From assembly GCF_902493135.1 (NCBI RefSeq), contig NZ_CABUOD010000051.1, positions 1-27,742 on the forward strand: a stretch of 27,742 nt of DNA, written 5' to 3'. Positions within the stretch are counted from its first letter, which is position 1, and every line of letters begins with the position of its first letter. Below are positions 15,469-24,100 of the stretch, in pieces. A program made the translations under genes and the position numbers. Source of the DNA: an uncultured Parabacteroides sp. GTDB taxonomy: Bacteria > Bacteroidota > Bacteroidia > Bacteroidales > Tannerellaceae. A model generated the notes under the pieces. It saw only the letters and a program-made list of their open reading frames with translations. It searched no databases and was not told where the DNA came from.

Positions 15469-15807
15469 ATGGAGAAGGAAAGTAATAATTTTCAGTATGA
15501 GAGCGAAATAAAGTGGGAAAATGCCGGCGAAGGTGTCGTTCGCCAGATCATGGCCTACAATGACGACCTGATGATGGTTAAGGTCAAGTTTGAAACCGGG
15601 GTTGTCGGTACGCCTCATACACACCCGCATACGCAGGCGACTTATGTGGCAAGCGGCGTGTTCGAGTTCACGACGGATGGCGAGACAAAGATCGTCCGTG
15701 CAGGCGATGGAGTCTATATGAAACCAGGTGTCCTGCATGGTTGCCGGTGTCTGGAAGCAGGAGTCCTGGTCGATACGTTCAGTCCGATGCGGAAGGATTT
15801 TTTATAA
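15469..15807 (+). CDS. KdgF-like cupin (uronate ring-opening type)
   Basis: The 112-residue protein is a single-domain cupin without a signal peptide, so cytoplasmic. The metal site is visible: HTHPHTQ (50-56) supplies the H-x-H pair and a glutamine in place of the usual glutamate, and His90 lies in PGVLHGC. The Gln-containing site and the C-terminal DTFSPMRKDFL (102-112) match KdgF, which turns 4,5-unsaturated uronic acids from pectin or alginate into linear ketouronates. The ATG at 15469 is chosen over the in-frame TTG 24 bases earlier because of the promoter position. It is the only plus-strand gene and diverges from GH2, which fits a shared pectin-related role. A generic sugar-binding cupin is the alternative. 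Confidence 0.75.
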   Translation: MEKESNNFQYESEIKWENAGEGVVRQIMAYNDDLMMVKVKFETGVVGTPHTHPHTQATYVASGVFEFTTDGETKIVRAGDGVYMKPGVLHGCRCLEAGVLVDTFSPMRKDFL

Positions 15808-15813
15808 ATCCTT
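15793..15813. terminator. Bidirectional hairpin across two overlapping stop codons
   Basis: AAGGATTT (15793-15800) pairs with AAATCCTT (15806-15813), an 8-bp stem with a 5-nt loop. It contains the overlapping ends of the convergent cupin and lipoprotein genes, which share the palindrome TTATAA (15802-15807). It probably acts in both directions, though neither side has a long T-tract. Confidence 0.5.
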
Positions 15814-17865
15814 TGCGGGTATCGCTCTGATACTTTGCGTTCCACGGTCTACTACCAGCAATGTCTGGCGGGAGGCCGTTATTTTTTCAGGCTCTGTGAG
15901 GGTGCCGGTGAGATTTTGCAACAGCTTGCCGTTGGACGGGTCGATTTCCCATAGCTCGGACTGTTTGCTATTGGCACGCAGAGTTACGAATAATCGGTTA
16001 CCGATGAAAGCTAATGATTGGGGTGCGTTTTCAAAACCGAGGGAAACGTTGTTATACATGAAACCGCTGTTGCCTTCTCGTATGTTTTTCGGATCGAAGA
16101 TATGGACTTTCTTCGTATTTTGGGCGGTCGCATAGATGAGCCCTTTTTCGTTGATTGCGATTCCGTATGTCCCGAAAGCCTCTTTCAGGTTGGCGCTGCG
16201 GCTGTAGACGGGGATTTTTCGTGCCGTACCGGGTTGTACGTCGTTTTCCAGAACGACGACCAGTTTGCGTTTGTCCCGGATCAGGATGCTTCCTTGGCTG
16301 GCGACCACATCAAAGGCATGGACAGTCTGAAAATTTCCTTCTCCCCACGTCCCGGTTCCGATACAGGTTATGAATTCATATGTGGAAGCGTCGAATACAT
16401 CTGTACGACTTCCTGCGTTTGCCACATATATTTTATTGAAAGAGCGGGTTACCCCGGTAGGTTCTCCGGCAAATGTCTCTTCTGTCTCGTTGTCTGTCCA
16501 TTTTCGGATGCTCCGTATATGGCGGATGCCGGAAGAAACATCGAAGATTTCAAGACTGTAATGGCCGGGAGCGCTGTTGGCTACATACAGCATGTTTTGG
16601 TACAAGTGGACGGCTTTGGGCTGAAACGTTTCGACCGTTGCTCCCGGTACGTCCAGTACGGAAATGGTAAAAGAAAGAGGGGAGCCTTCGTGTCCGGCCT
16701 TGTCCGTTTCTGTGAAAGGAATGCTAAGACCGCCATCTATGGCATCCAACTCCGGATCTTCGATGATATAGGCAGAAGCGGTATAGATACTTTTGTTTTC
16801 CACCAGGTTCTTGTTTCGTCTTGTATGAAGGAAGCGGCGTGAATAGACCGGTAATTTCTTTTCCCTGGACAGTTGCGAGTAGACTTTCATGCAGACGGTC
16901 GGGAACCCCCCTTCCGCCGGATAATAGGTCATATTGCCGCTATGCCCGTAGCCCAGGCAGTGTGCCATCTCGTGATAGGGAGTGTCGCTTCCGTTGGCAT
17001 CGTCGGCATAATGGGTTAAATAAACATATTCGCCTAATCCGTAGGTGTTGCCTCCTCCGAGTCCCACTACGTTCACTACACGTCCGAAGCAAAATCCTGA
17101 ATGATTGGTGATTTGTTTTTTCAACGTGTTGATATCGACAACGTTTCCATTGTTGATCAGTTTTCCCTTCCATTTGTCCAGTTCCTGTTCGAACAGGGAA
17201 GTCGAGAACATGGCTGCCATGTTCAAGGACAAAGCTACCGCTTCTCTGGCCAGATGGGGAGCAAAACTGCCCCAGTTGGATCCGGAGTATTTGCCGAACC
17301 AGATATTCCATTTAGGTTTTACATTGATCATGCCTTGATAGACAGGGTCGACAGACTCAATTCGCAATTTGATGTTGCCGGCTTTGATATCGGGAGTTGC
17401 CGGGACGATCACTTCTTCACCTTGCCGGGTATAATAGATTTTATCCTTATTGATAAAAGGAATTTTCGTCCGGAATTCTTGGAAAGGTTGTATTCGTGTG
17501 AATTCCGCAAATCGTAATTCCTTTTCATGCCCCTCTATGGTTGCCCATACGATTACGTTATTGATTCCTCTCGGACAGTAAAAACGGAAAAGGAATTCTT
17601 GGTTGTCGGTGATGGAAACCTGTAAAGGAGCGTTTACACGAAAACTGCGTTGGTTGCGGTTAAAAAGAAGGCTGTCAGGTTCGCCATCCTGTAAAATATA
17701 GGAAGTATTGTCTGGGTTATAATCATTTTCAGACATTTGAATAAGACCGTATTTACTTTCTATCGGCCCGTTGTTATCATTGTTGTCCGTACAACCGATT
17801 GTGAGAATGAAACTAATGATTACCCCTAATACTCCGGTGATGTTATCCCTTAATTTGATATTCAT
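15802..17865 (-). CDS. Lipoprotein with metzincin-type zinc site and beta-propeller
   Basis: From the ATG at 17863-17865 this is a 687-residue protein with a lipoprotein signal (hydrophobic stretch, then LTIGC, Cys25). The frame extends upstream to 17958, but a promoter at 17899-17928 and the lipobox favour the later start. Residues about 40-180 form an unrecognised N-terminal region. HEMAHCLGYGH (298-308) fits the HExxHxxGxxH zinc site of metzincin proteases; Met312 or Met326 could serve as a Met-turn, which is uncertain. Residues about 415-687 carry six repeats of a strand such as LYVAN or IYATA followed by FD or ID turns (FDVSSG, FDASTY, FDPKNI, IDPSNG), suggesting a six-bladed propeller. 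Its codons look AT-richer than those of asnB next door. The substrate is unknown. It stands alone, convergent with the cupin. Confidence 0.8.
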   Translation of the reverse strand: MNIKLRDNITGVLGVIISFILTIGCTDNNDNNGPIESKYGLIQMSENDYNPDNTSYILQDGEPDSLLFNRNQRSFRVNAPLQVSITDNQEFLFRFYCPRGINNVIVWATIEGHEKELRFAEFTRIQPFQEFRTKIPFINKDKIYYTRQGEEVIVPATPDIKAGNIKLRIESVDPVYQGMINVKPKWNIWFGKYSGSNWGSFAPHLAREAVALSLNMAAMFSTSLFEQELDKWKGKLINNGNVVDINTLKKQITNHSGFCFGRVVNVVGLGGGNTYGLGEYVYLTHYADDANGSDTPYHEMAHCLGYGHSGNMTYYPAEGGFPTVCMKVYSQLSREKKLPVYSRRFLHTRRNKNLVENKSIYTASAYIIEDPELDAIDGGLSIPFTETDKAGHEGSPLSFTISVLDVPGATVETFQPKAVHLYQNMLYVANSAPGHYSLEIFDVSSGIRHIRSIRKWTDNETEETFAGEPTGVTRSFNKIYVANAGSRTDVFDASTYEFITCIGTGTWGEGNFQTVHAFDVVASQGSILIRDKRKLVVVLENDVQPGTARKIPVYSRSANLKEAFGTYGIAINEKGLIYATAQNTKKVHIFDPKNIREGNSGFMYNNVSLGFENAPQSLAFIGNRLFVTLRANSKQSELWEIDPSNGKLLQNLTGTLTEPEKITASRQTLLVVDRGTQSIRAIPAKDL

Positions 17866-17898
17866 AAACTTAAAAGTCCTGTTAGTATTTTGAGGTGA

Positions 17899-17928
17899 CA
17901 AAAATACTATTTTTGATTTAGAATCAAA
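17899..17928 (-). promoter_or_regulatory. Promoter of the metzincin-propeller gene
   Basis: The minus strand has both Bacteroidales promoter elements: TTTG (17925-17928) and TATTTTTG (17899-17906), 18 nt apart. Transcription would start near 17892, about 27 nt before the chosen ATG. It is the only -33/-7 pair of good spacing in the window. Confidence 0.6.
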
Positions 17929-17964
17929 TTTTTTACGTCCTGATTTGAAGAATCGCACGTGCCG

Positions 17965-17992
17965 AGCGGCATACTGTGGTCAGTATGCCGCT
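17965..17992 (-). terminator. 12-bp hairpin embedding the asnB stop codon
   Basis: AGCGGCATACTG (17965-17976) is the exact reverse complement of CAGTATGCCGCT (17981-17992), with a 4-nt loop. The last asnB codons (EAAY) and the stop codon form one arm and part of the loop. No T-tract follows, so it may act as a 3' stabiliser or factor-assisted terminator for gltB-gltD-asnB. Confidence 0.6.
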
Positions 17993-19644
17993 TCATGTAC
18001 CCCTTTCACCGCCCGTCCGCTCGGATCGTTCATGTTTTTGAAGGAAGTATCCCAGGCGAGGGCTTCGGCTGTGGAGCAGGCGACGCTGGGGACGCTCGGT
18101 ACGCTGCGGGCGGCGCTTTCGCTGGGGAAATGTTCTTCGAAGATGGTACGGTAGAAGTATTCTTCTTTGTTCTGCGGCGTGTTGATCGGGAAGCGCAGGG
18201 CAGCGTCTGCCATTTCGGTGTCGCTGACGGCTTGGGCGGTCACCTTCTTCAGCGTATCGATCCAGCTGTAGCCGACGCCGTCGGAGAACTGTTCTTTCTG
18301 ACGCCAGGCGATTTCCGGAGGGAGCATCTCGGCAAAGGCTTCGCGGAGGATTTTCTTCTCGATCACGCTGCCGGGACACATTTTGGCTTCGGGATTGAGG
18401 CGCATGGCAACATCGAGGAACTCCTTGTCGAGGAAAGGAACGCGGCCTTCCACACCCCAGGCACACAAGCTCTTGTTGGCTCGGAGGCAGTCGTACATAT
18501 AGAGTTTGCTTAGTTTGCGGACGGTCTCTTCGTGGAAGGCCCTTGCATCCGGGGCTTTGTGGAAATAAAGGTAACCTCCGAACACCTCGTCCGCCCCTTC
18601 ACCGCTCAACACCATCTTGATACCCATCGACTTGATGACACGGGCCAGCAGATACATCGGGGTTGAGGCGCGGACGGTTGTCACGTCGTATGTCTCGATA
18701 TAGTAGATCACATCGCGGATGGCATCGAGCCCTTCTTCGATCGTGTAGTTGATCTCGTGGTGGACAGTACCGATATACTCAGCCACTTTCTTGGCTGCCG
18801 CTAAGTCGGGCGCTCCTTTGAGGCCGACGGCGAAAGAGTGCAGCTGGGGCCACCATGCATCTGCCTTTCCTTCGGTCTCGATACGTTTGGCAGCGTATTT
18901 TTTGGCTATGGCGGAGGTGATGGACGAGTCCAGACCGCCGGAGAGGAGTACGCCGTAGGGTACGTCGCTCATCAGTTGGCGACGTACGGCCGCTTCGAGA
19001 GCATCGTGCAGTTCCTTTACATTGGCGGGATTGTCTTTGACATTGTCATATTGCATCCAGTCGCGGACGTACCAGCGGGTGAAATCCTTATCGCGACTAT
19101 AGAAATAATGTCCCGGAGGAAACTGGTCGTATGCGGTCGCGAAACCTTCGAGCCCTTTCAGTTCGGATGATACGAGGAGATGCCCCTCGTCGTCGTGGCC
19201 GATATAGAGGGGAATGACGCCGATCGGGTCACGGGCGATCAGGTAGCAGTCGTTCGCTTCGTCGTAGAGGGCGAACCCGAAGATCCCACTCAGCTTTTCC
19301 ACGCATCCCACACCGTATTTGCGGTAGAGGGCGAGGATGACTTCGCAGTCGCTCCCGGTCTGGAATTCATATTCGCCTTTCAACTGTTCGCGGAGTTCGC
19401 GGTGGTTGTATATCTCGCCGTTGACGGTGAGGATAAGTTGACTGTCCTTGCTTTTCAGCGGTTGGCCTCCGGATGCCGGATCGACGATGGAGAGGCGTTC
19501 ATGGGCGAGGATGGCGGTCTTGCCTTGATAGATGCCGCTCCAGTCCGGGCCGCGGTGACGGATGCGTTTACTCATTTTCAGGGCCTGTTGACGAAGGTCG
19601 GCAGCGCCGCTATGGATGTTGAAGATTGCTGTAATGCCACACAT
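17980..19644 (-). CDS. asnB: Asparagine synthase B, glutamine-hydrolysing
   Basis: The 554-residue cytoplasmic enzyme makes asparagine from aspartate, glutamine and ATP. The start must be the ATG at 19642-19644, because Cys2 of MCGI is the glutaminase nucleophile after Met removal. The N-terminal glutaminase domain (about 1-190) contains RHRGPDWSG (29-37) and NGEIYNH (75-81). The synthetase domain has the PP-loop LLSGGLDSSI (233-242). Length and features match E. coli AsnB. It follows gltD by 33 bp of AT-rich sequence with no promoter box, so gltB-gltD-asnB is probably one operon that channels glutamine nitrogen to glutamate and asparagine. Confidence 0.96.
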   Translation of the reverse strand: MCGITAIFNIHSGAADLRQQALKMSKRIRHRGPDWSGIYQGKTAILAHERLSIVDPASGGQPLKSKDSQLILTVNGEIYNHRELREQLKGEYEFQTGSDCEVILALYRKYGVGCVEKLSGIFGFALYDEANDCYLIARDPIGVIPLYIGHDDEGHLLVSSELKGLEGFATAYDQFPPGHYFYSRDKDFTRWYVRDWMQYDNVKDNPANVKELHDALEAAVRRQLMSDVPYGVLLSGGLDSSITSAIAKKYAAKRIETEGKADAWWPQLHSFAVGLKGAPDLAAAKKVAEYIGTVHHEINYTIEEGLDAIRDVIYYIETYDVTTVRASTPMYLLARVIKSMGIKMVLSGEGADEVFGGYLYFHKAPDARAFHEETVRKLSKLYMYDCLRANKSLCAWGVEGRVPFLDKEFLDVAMRLNPEAKMCPGSVIEKKILREAFAEMLPPEIAWRQKEQFSDGVGYSWIDTLKKVTAQAVSDTEMADAALRFPINTPQNKEEYFYRTIFEEHFPSESAARSVPSVPSVACSTAEALAWDTSFKNMNDPSGRAVKGVHEAAY

Positions 19645-19677
19645 GGGAATTAATAATTGATAATTAATAATTAAAAG

Positions 19678-21105
19678 TTATTTGTCTCTGAGATATTGGT
19701 CGATGGCAGCGGCGGCTTTGCGGCCGGAGGCCATGGCACGGACGACGAGGCTGGCCCCGCTGACGGCATCGCCGGAAGCGAAGATGTTTGTGCCCGCTAT
19801 CCGGTTGGTGGCCGGATCGATGGCGATGTTGCCACGTGCGTCGATAGCAAGGGACAGTTCTTTGACGAGGCCCTCCTGTTCGGGGTGGATGAAGCCCATC
19901 GCGAGAAACGCCAGGTCGGCTTCGATCACTTCCGTACGACCGGTCTTACGCATTTCCGGCCGGTTCCCTTCTTTGGCCGGTAACCATTCCACCTCTTCGA
20001 CTTCGACGCCTTTCAGGGTGTTCTTGTCACCGATGAAACGGACGGAGGCGAGGTTCCAGCGGCGGACGCATCCCTCTTCGTGGCTGCTGCTTGTCTTCAG
20101 TACCTGCGGGTAGAGGGGCCAGGGCGTTGCCGGATTCTGTCCGACGGGTGGCTGGGGCATGATTTCGATTTGTGTCACGCTTGCGGCTCCGTGGCGGTTG
20201 GCGGTCCCGACGCAATCGCTTCCCGTGTCGCCGCCACCGATGACGAGGACTTTCTTGCCCTTGCAGTTGATGATGTCTTTAGGCGGGATGGCGATGCCTT
20301 CGAGGAGGCGGTTCTGTTGCGACAGCAGTTCGAGGGCAAAGTGGACGCCTTTCAGGTTACGCCCTTCGATGGGAAGGTCGCGTGGTACTTCGGAGCCGAT
20401 GGCGACACAGACGGCATCGAACGTCGAGGCGATCTCTTTGGCGGATACTTCGCTGCCGACCATCGTGTTGACTTTGAAGACGATCCCTTCCTGTTCCATC
20501 AACCGGATACGGCGGTCGATGATGTTCTTCCCTAATTTGAAGTTCGGGATGCCGAATCGGAGCAGGCCGCCTGGCAGTTCGTACTTCTCGAATACCGTCA
20601 CTTCGTATCCCCGGCGGTTCAGTTGGTTGGCGGCTGCCAGTCCGGCCGGGCCGCTGCCGATCACGGCTACCCGCTTGCCGTTGCGGACAGGGCGGACCGG
20701 TTGGATGTATCCTTCGCGGAAAGCGGCTTCTACGATGGCTGCTTCGTTCTCGCGTATCGTGACTGGCTCGTCGCAGCTCAGTTTCAACACACAACTTTTC
20801 TCACAGAGGGCGGGGCAGATGCGTCCGGTGAACTCCGGGAAGTCACAGGTCTGCTCCAACACGTGGAAGGCTTCGCGCCATTTGCCTTTATAGAGCAGGT
20901 CTTGCCATTCGGGTTGTTTGTTACCTAACGGGCAGGCCCAGTGGCAGAAGGGCACGCCACAGTCCATGCAGCGGGAGGCCTGTGTGCGGCGGTCGCTGCT
21001 GTTGAGCGTTTGTTCTACTTCGCTAAAGTCGTCGATGCGTTCGTGGACGGGACGATATCCGGCTTCTTGCCGGTGTATGGTGAGGAATGCTTTCGGATTT
21101 CCCAT
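19678..21105 (-). CDS. gltD: Glutamate synthase small subunit
   Basis: The 475-residue flavoprotein passes electrons from NAD(P)H to the large subunit. The N-terminal cysteines for two 4Fe-4S clusters are present (46, 49, 54, 58 and 97, 101, 105, with 87 and 111 nearby). The FAD motif is VIGSGPAGLAAA (148-159) and the NAD(P)H motif VIGGGDTGSDC (288-298). The length is typical. It lies 92 bp downstream of gltB and 33 bp upstream of asnB. The gap to gltB contains a small GAGAGA/TCTCTC inverted repeat (21148-21161) and no promoter box, fitting co-transcription. Confidence 0.97.
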   Translation of the reverse strand: MGNPKAFLTIHRQEAGYRPVHERIDDFSEVEQTLNSSDRRTQASRCMDCGVPFCHWACPLGNKQPEWQDLLYKGKWREAFHVLEQTCDFPEFTGRICPALCEKSCVLKLSCDEPVTIRENEAAIVEAAFREGYIQPVRPVRNGKRVAVIGSGPAGLAAANQLNRRGYEVTVFEKYELPGGLLRFGIPNFKLGKNIIDRRIRLMEQEGIVFKVNTMVGSEVSAKEIASTFDAVCVAIGSEVPRDLPIEGRNLKGVHFALELLSQQNRLLEGIAIPPKDIINCKGKKVLVIGGGDTGSDCVGTANRHGAASVTQIEIMPQPPVGQNPATPWPLYPQVLKTSSSHEEGCVRRWNLASVRFIGDKNTLKGVEVEEVEWLPAKEGNRPEMRKTGRTEVIEADLAFLAMGFIHPEQEGLVKELSLAIDARGNIAIDPATNRIAGTNIFASGDAVSGASLVVRAMASGRKAAAAIDQYLRDK

Positions 21106-21197
21106 TGTGAATGAATGCTTTAATTTATATTTAAGACTGAATTATGAGAGAGATGTCTCTCCCCCGGTCGTATTCCGGCTTCCATCCGTGTTGTTCA

Positions 21198-24100
21198 TTA
21201 ATAGTCGCGTTGCATTTCGGCGATTTTCTTCTGCAACTTCTTCATCTGCTCTTCCTGCAAGACTTTTTTATATTCGATCGGGACGATTTGGATGAACTCA
21301 TCCGCATATTTGTCCCAGTTGTCGAGCATCTTGCCGGCGAGGTGGCTGCCGGTGAAATGGTAGTGCTTACGGATCAGCTCGTGCAGTTCCTTGCGTGTGG
21401 TGCTGTCTTCGATCAGCGAGAGTTCGACCATCTCCATATTGCAGTAGTAGTCGAAGTCCCCTTCCTTGTTCCACACATAAGCGACACCTCCGCTCATGCC
21501 GGCGGCGAAGTTGCGGCCTGTACGTCCGAGGACCGCCACGCGTCCTCCGGTCATATATTCGCAACAGTGGTCGCCTACTCCTTCCACGACGGCGATAGCG
21601 CCGGAGTTGCGCACGCAGAAACGTTCGCCTACACGTCCGTTGATATACACTTCACCGCTTGTCGCCCCGTACATCAGGGTGTTTCCGGCAATCGTGTTGT
21701 TTTCGGCCACGAAGGTCGACCGTACCGGAGGCATCACACTGATGCGCCCGCCGCTCAAGCCTTTGCCTAAATAATCGTTGGCTTCCCCTTCGAGTCGGAA
21801 GTTGACACCGTGCGCAAGGAAGGCACCGAAGCTCTGTCCGGCTGAACCTTTGAATTTGATATTGAGCGTATGTTCCGGCAGTCCTGCGTTGCCGTATCGT
21901 CTGGCAATCTCGCCGGAGAGCATGGCGCCTACCGAGCGGTCGGTGTTGGCTATGGCATAATCCAAAGAAATCTCTTGCCGGTGCTCGATGGCAGGCATGG
22001 CATGCAGGATGATATCGCGATCTTTCACATGACCGATCGGATGTACTTGCTCTGTCGTATGCCGGATGGCATTTGCGGCAGCCTGTGCCGGGGTGTGCAG
22101 TAATTTGGAGAAATCGAGCAATGCGTATTTACCGGACACAGATGGCGTAGAGAGGCGCCGCTCGATCAGATCCGTGCGCCCGATGATGTCATCCAGCTTC
22201 TTGAAGCCCATCTCCGCCAAATATTCCCGGACCTCTTCGGCAAGGAAGGTGAAGAAGTTCACCAAATATTCATGGCGGCCGTGGAAACGTTTGCGCAGTT
22301 CCTCGTTTTGGGTGGCGACACCCACCGGGCAGGTGTTCATGTGGCATTTGCGCATCATCACGCAGCCCAGCACGATCAGGGCGGAAGTGGCGAAACCGAA
22401 CTCTTCGGCTCCCAACAGGGCCATCAGGACGATGTCGCGTCCGGTCTTCAGCTGTCCGTCGGTTTGCAGGCGGACCTGCCCGCGAAGGTTGTTCATGACC
22501 AGTGTCTGTTGCGTCTCCGACAATCCCAGTTCGGGAGGCAGTCCGGCATAGCGGATGGAACTTATCGGCGAAGCACCCGTTCCCCCTTCGGCACCCGATA
22601 TGACGATGCGGTCGGCCTTCGCTTTTGCCACGCCTGCTGCGATCGTCCCGACGCCGCTTTCCGATACCAGCTTCACGCTTATCTCGGCTTGCGGGTTGAC
22701 GTTTTTCAGGTCGAAGATCAGTTGCGCCAGGTCTTCGATCGAGTAAATATCATGGTGGGGAGGAGGAGAGATCAGCGAGATACCCGGAATGGAGTGACGC
22801 GTTTTGGCAATCACCTCGTTAACCTTGAATCCCGGCAGTTGTCCGCCTTCGCCCGGCTTTGCGCCTTGGGCGACTTTGATCTGTATCTCGTCCGCATTCA
22901 CTAAATATTCGGCCGTCACGCCGAAACGCCCGGAGGCCACTTGTTTGATGGCGGAACGGAGGGAGAGACCGTCTTCGCGGGGAGTGAAGCGGGCGGAGTC
23001 TTCGCCCCCTTCCCCGGTGTTGCTGCGTCCGTGTATCTTGTTCATCGCCATCGCCATCGTCTCGTGCGCCTCCTTGCTGATCGAGCCGAAGCTCATGGCT
23101 CCCGTGACGAAACGTTTCATGATCTCGCTTGCCGGTTCCACCTCTTCGACCGGAACGGGTTTTCCCGTCCGGAAGGTCAGGAAATCGCGGAGGAAGATCG
23201 GCGTGTCCTTTTCGTCTACGAGATGCGTGTATTCCTTGAACTTCTTATAGCTGCCCAGGCGGGTCGCCAGTTGAAGGGCCGAGATCGTCTCCGGGTTCCA
23301 CGCGTGTTTCTCACCGTCTTTACGGAAGCTGTATAGCCCTTTGTGCTCAAGAATCATACCGTCTATTGTCTTACCGAAAGCCTGATGATGCAGGGCGGTG
23401 GCGTCGGCGGCTATCTCTTGCAGGCGGATACCGCCTATACTGCTGCTCGTCCCGCCGAAATAGGTGTCGATGAGTGGGGTCGAAAGTCCGACTGCCTCAA
23501 ACAGCTTGGCGCCTCGATAGCTGCGGATCGTACTGATCCCCATTTTGCTCATGACCTTGAACAGGCCTTTGCAAAGCGCTTTGATATAGTTCTTGCGTGC
23601 CATCTCGTAGTTGAGTTGTATCTCCTGCCTGTCCACCAAGTCTTGGAGGATGGCGAACGACATATACGGGTTGATGGCGCTTGCCCCGTAGCCTAAGAGC
23701 AGGGCGGCGTGCATCACTTCGCGCATTTCCCCCGTCTCCACCACCAATGCGGTCTGTACCCGTTTCTGTACGGAAATCAGGTGGTGGTGCACGGCGCTGA
23801 CGGCAAGGAGCGAGGGAACCGGTGCATGCGTCTCGTCCACGTCCTTATCGCTCAGGATGATGTAGTTCACGCCGTCTGCGACAGACTGTTCCGCCTGCTT
23901 GCAAAGGCGGTCGAGGGCGGCTTTCAGTCCTTCACTGCCCCGCGACACATCGAAGAGCATCGGCAGCTTAACGGACTTGAAACCTTTATAGCGGATATTG
24001 CAAAGAATATCTAATTGCGTGTTGGTCAGTATCGGATGGGCGAGGCGTACCATCTTGCAATGTGCCTCGTTCGGAATGAGGATGTTGCTCCCTACGGCGC

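Noticed and set aside
17866..17958. Upstream start of the metzincin-propeller gene (31 extra residues)
   Set aside because: The extra segment covers the predicted promoter and would bury the lipoprotein signal peptide inside the chain.
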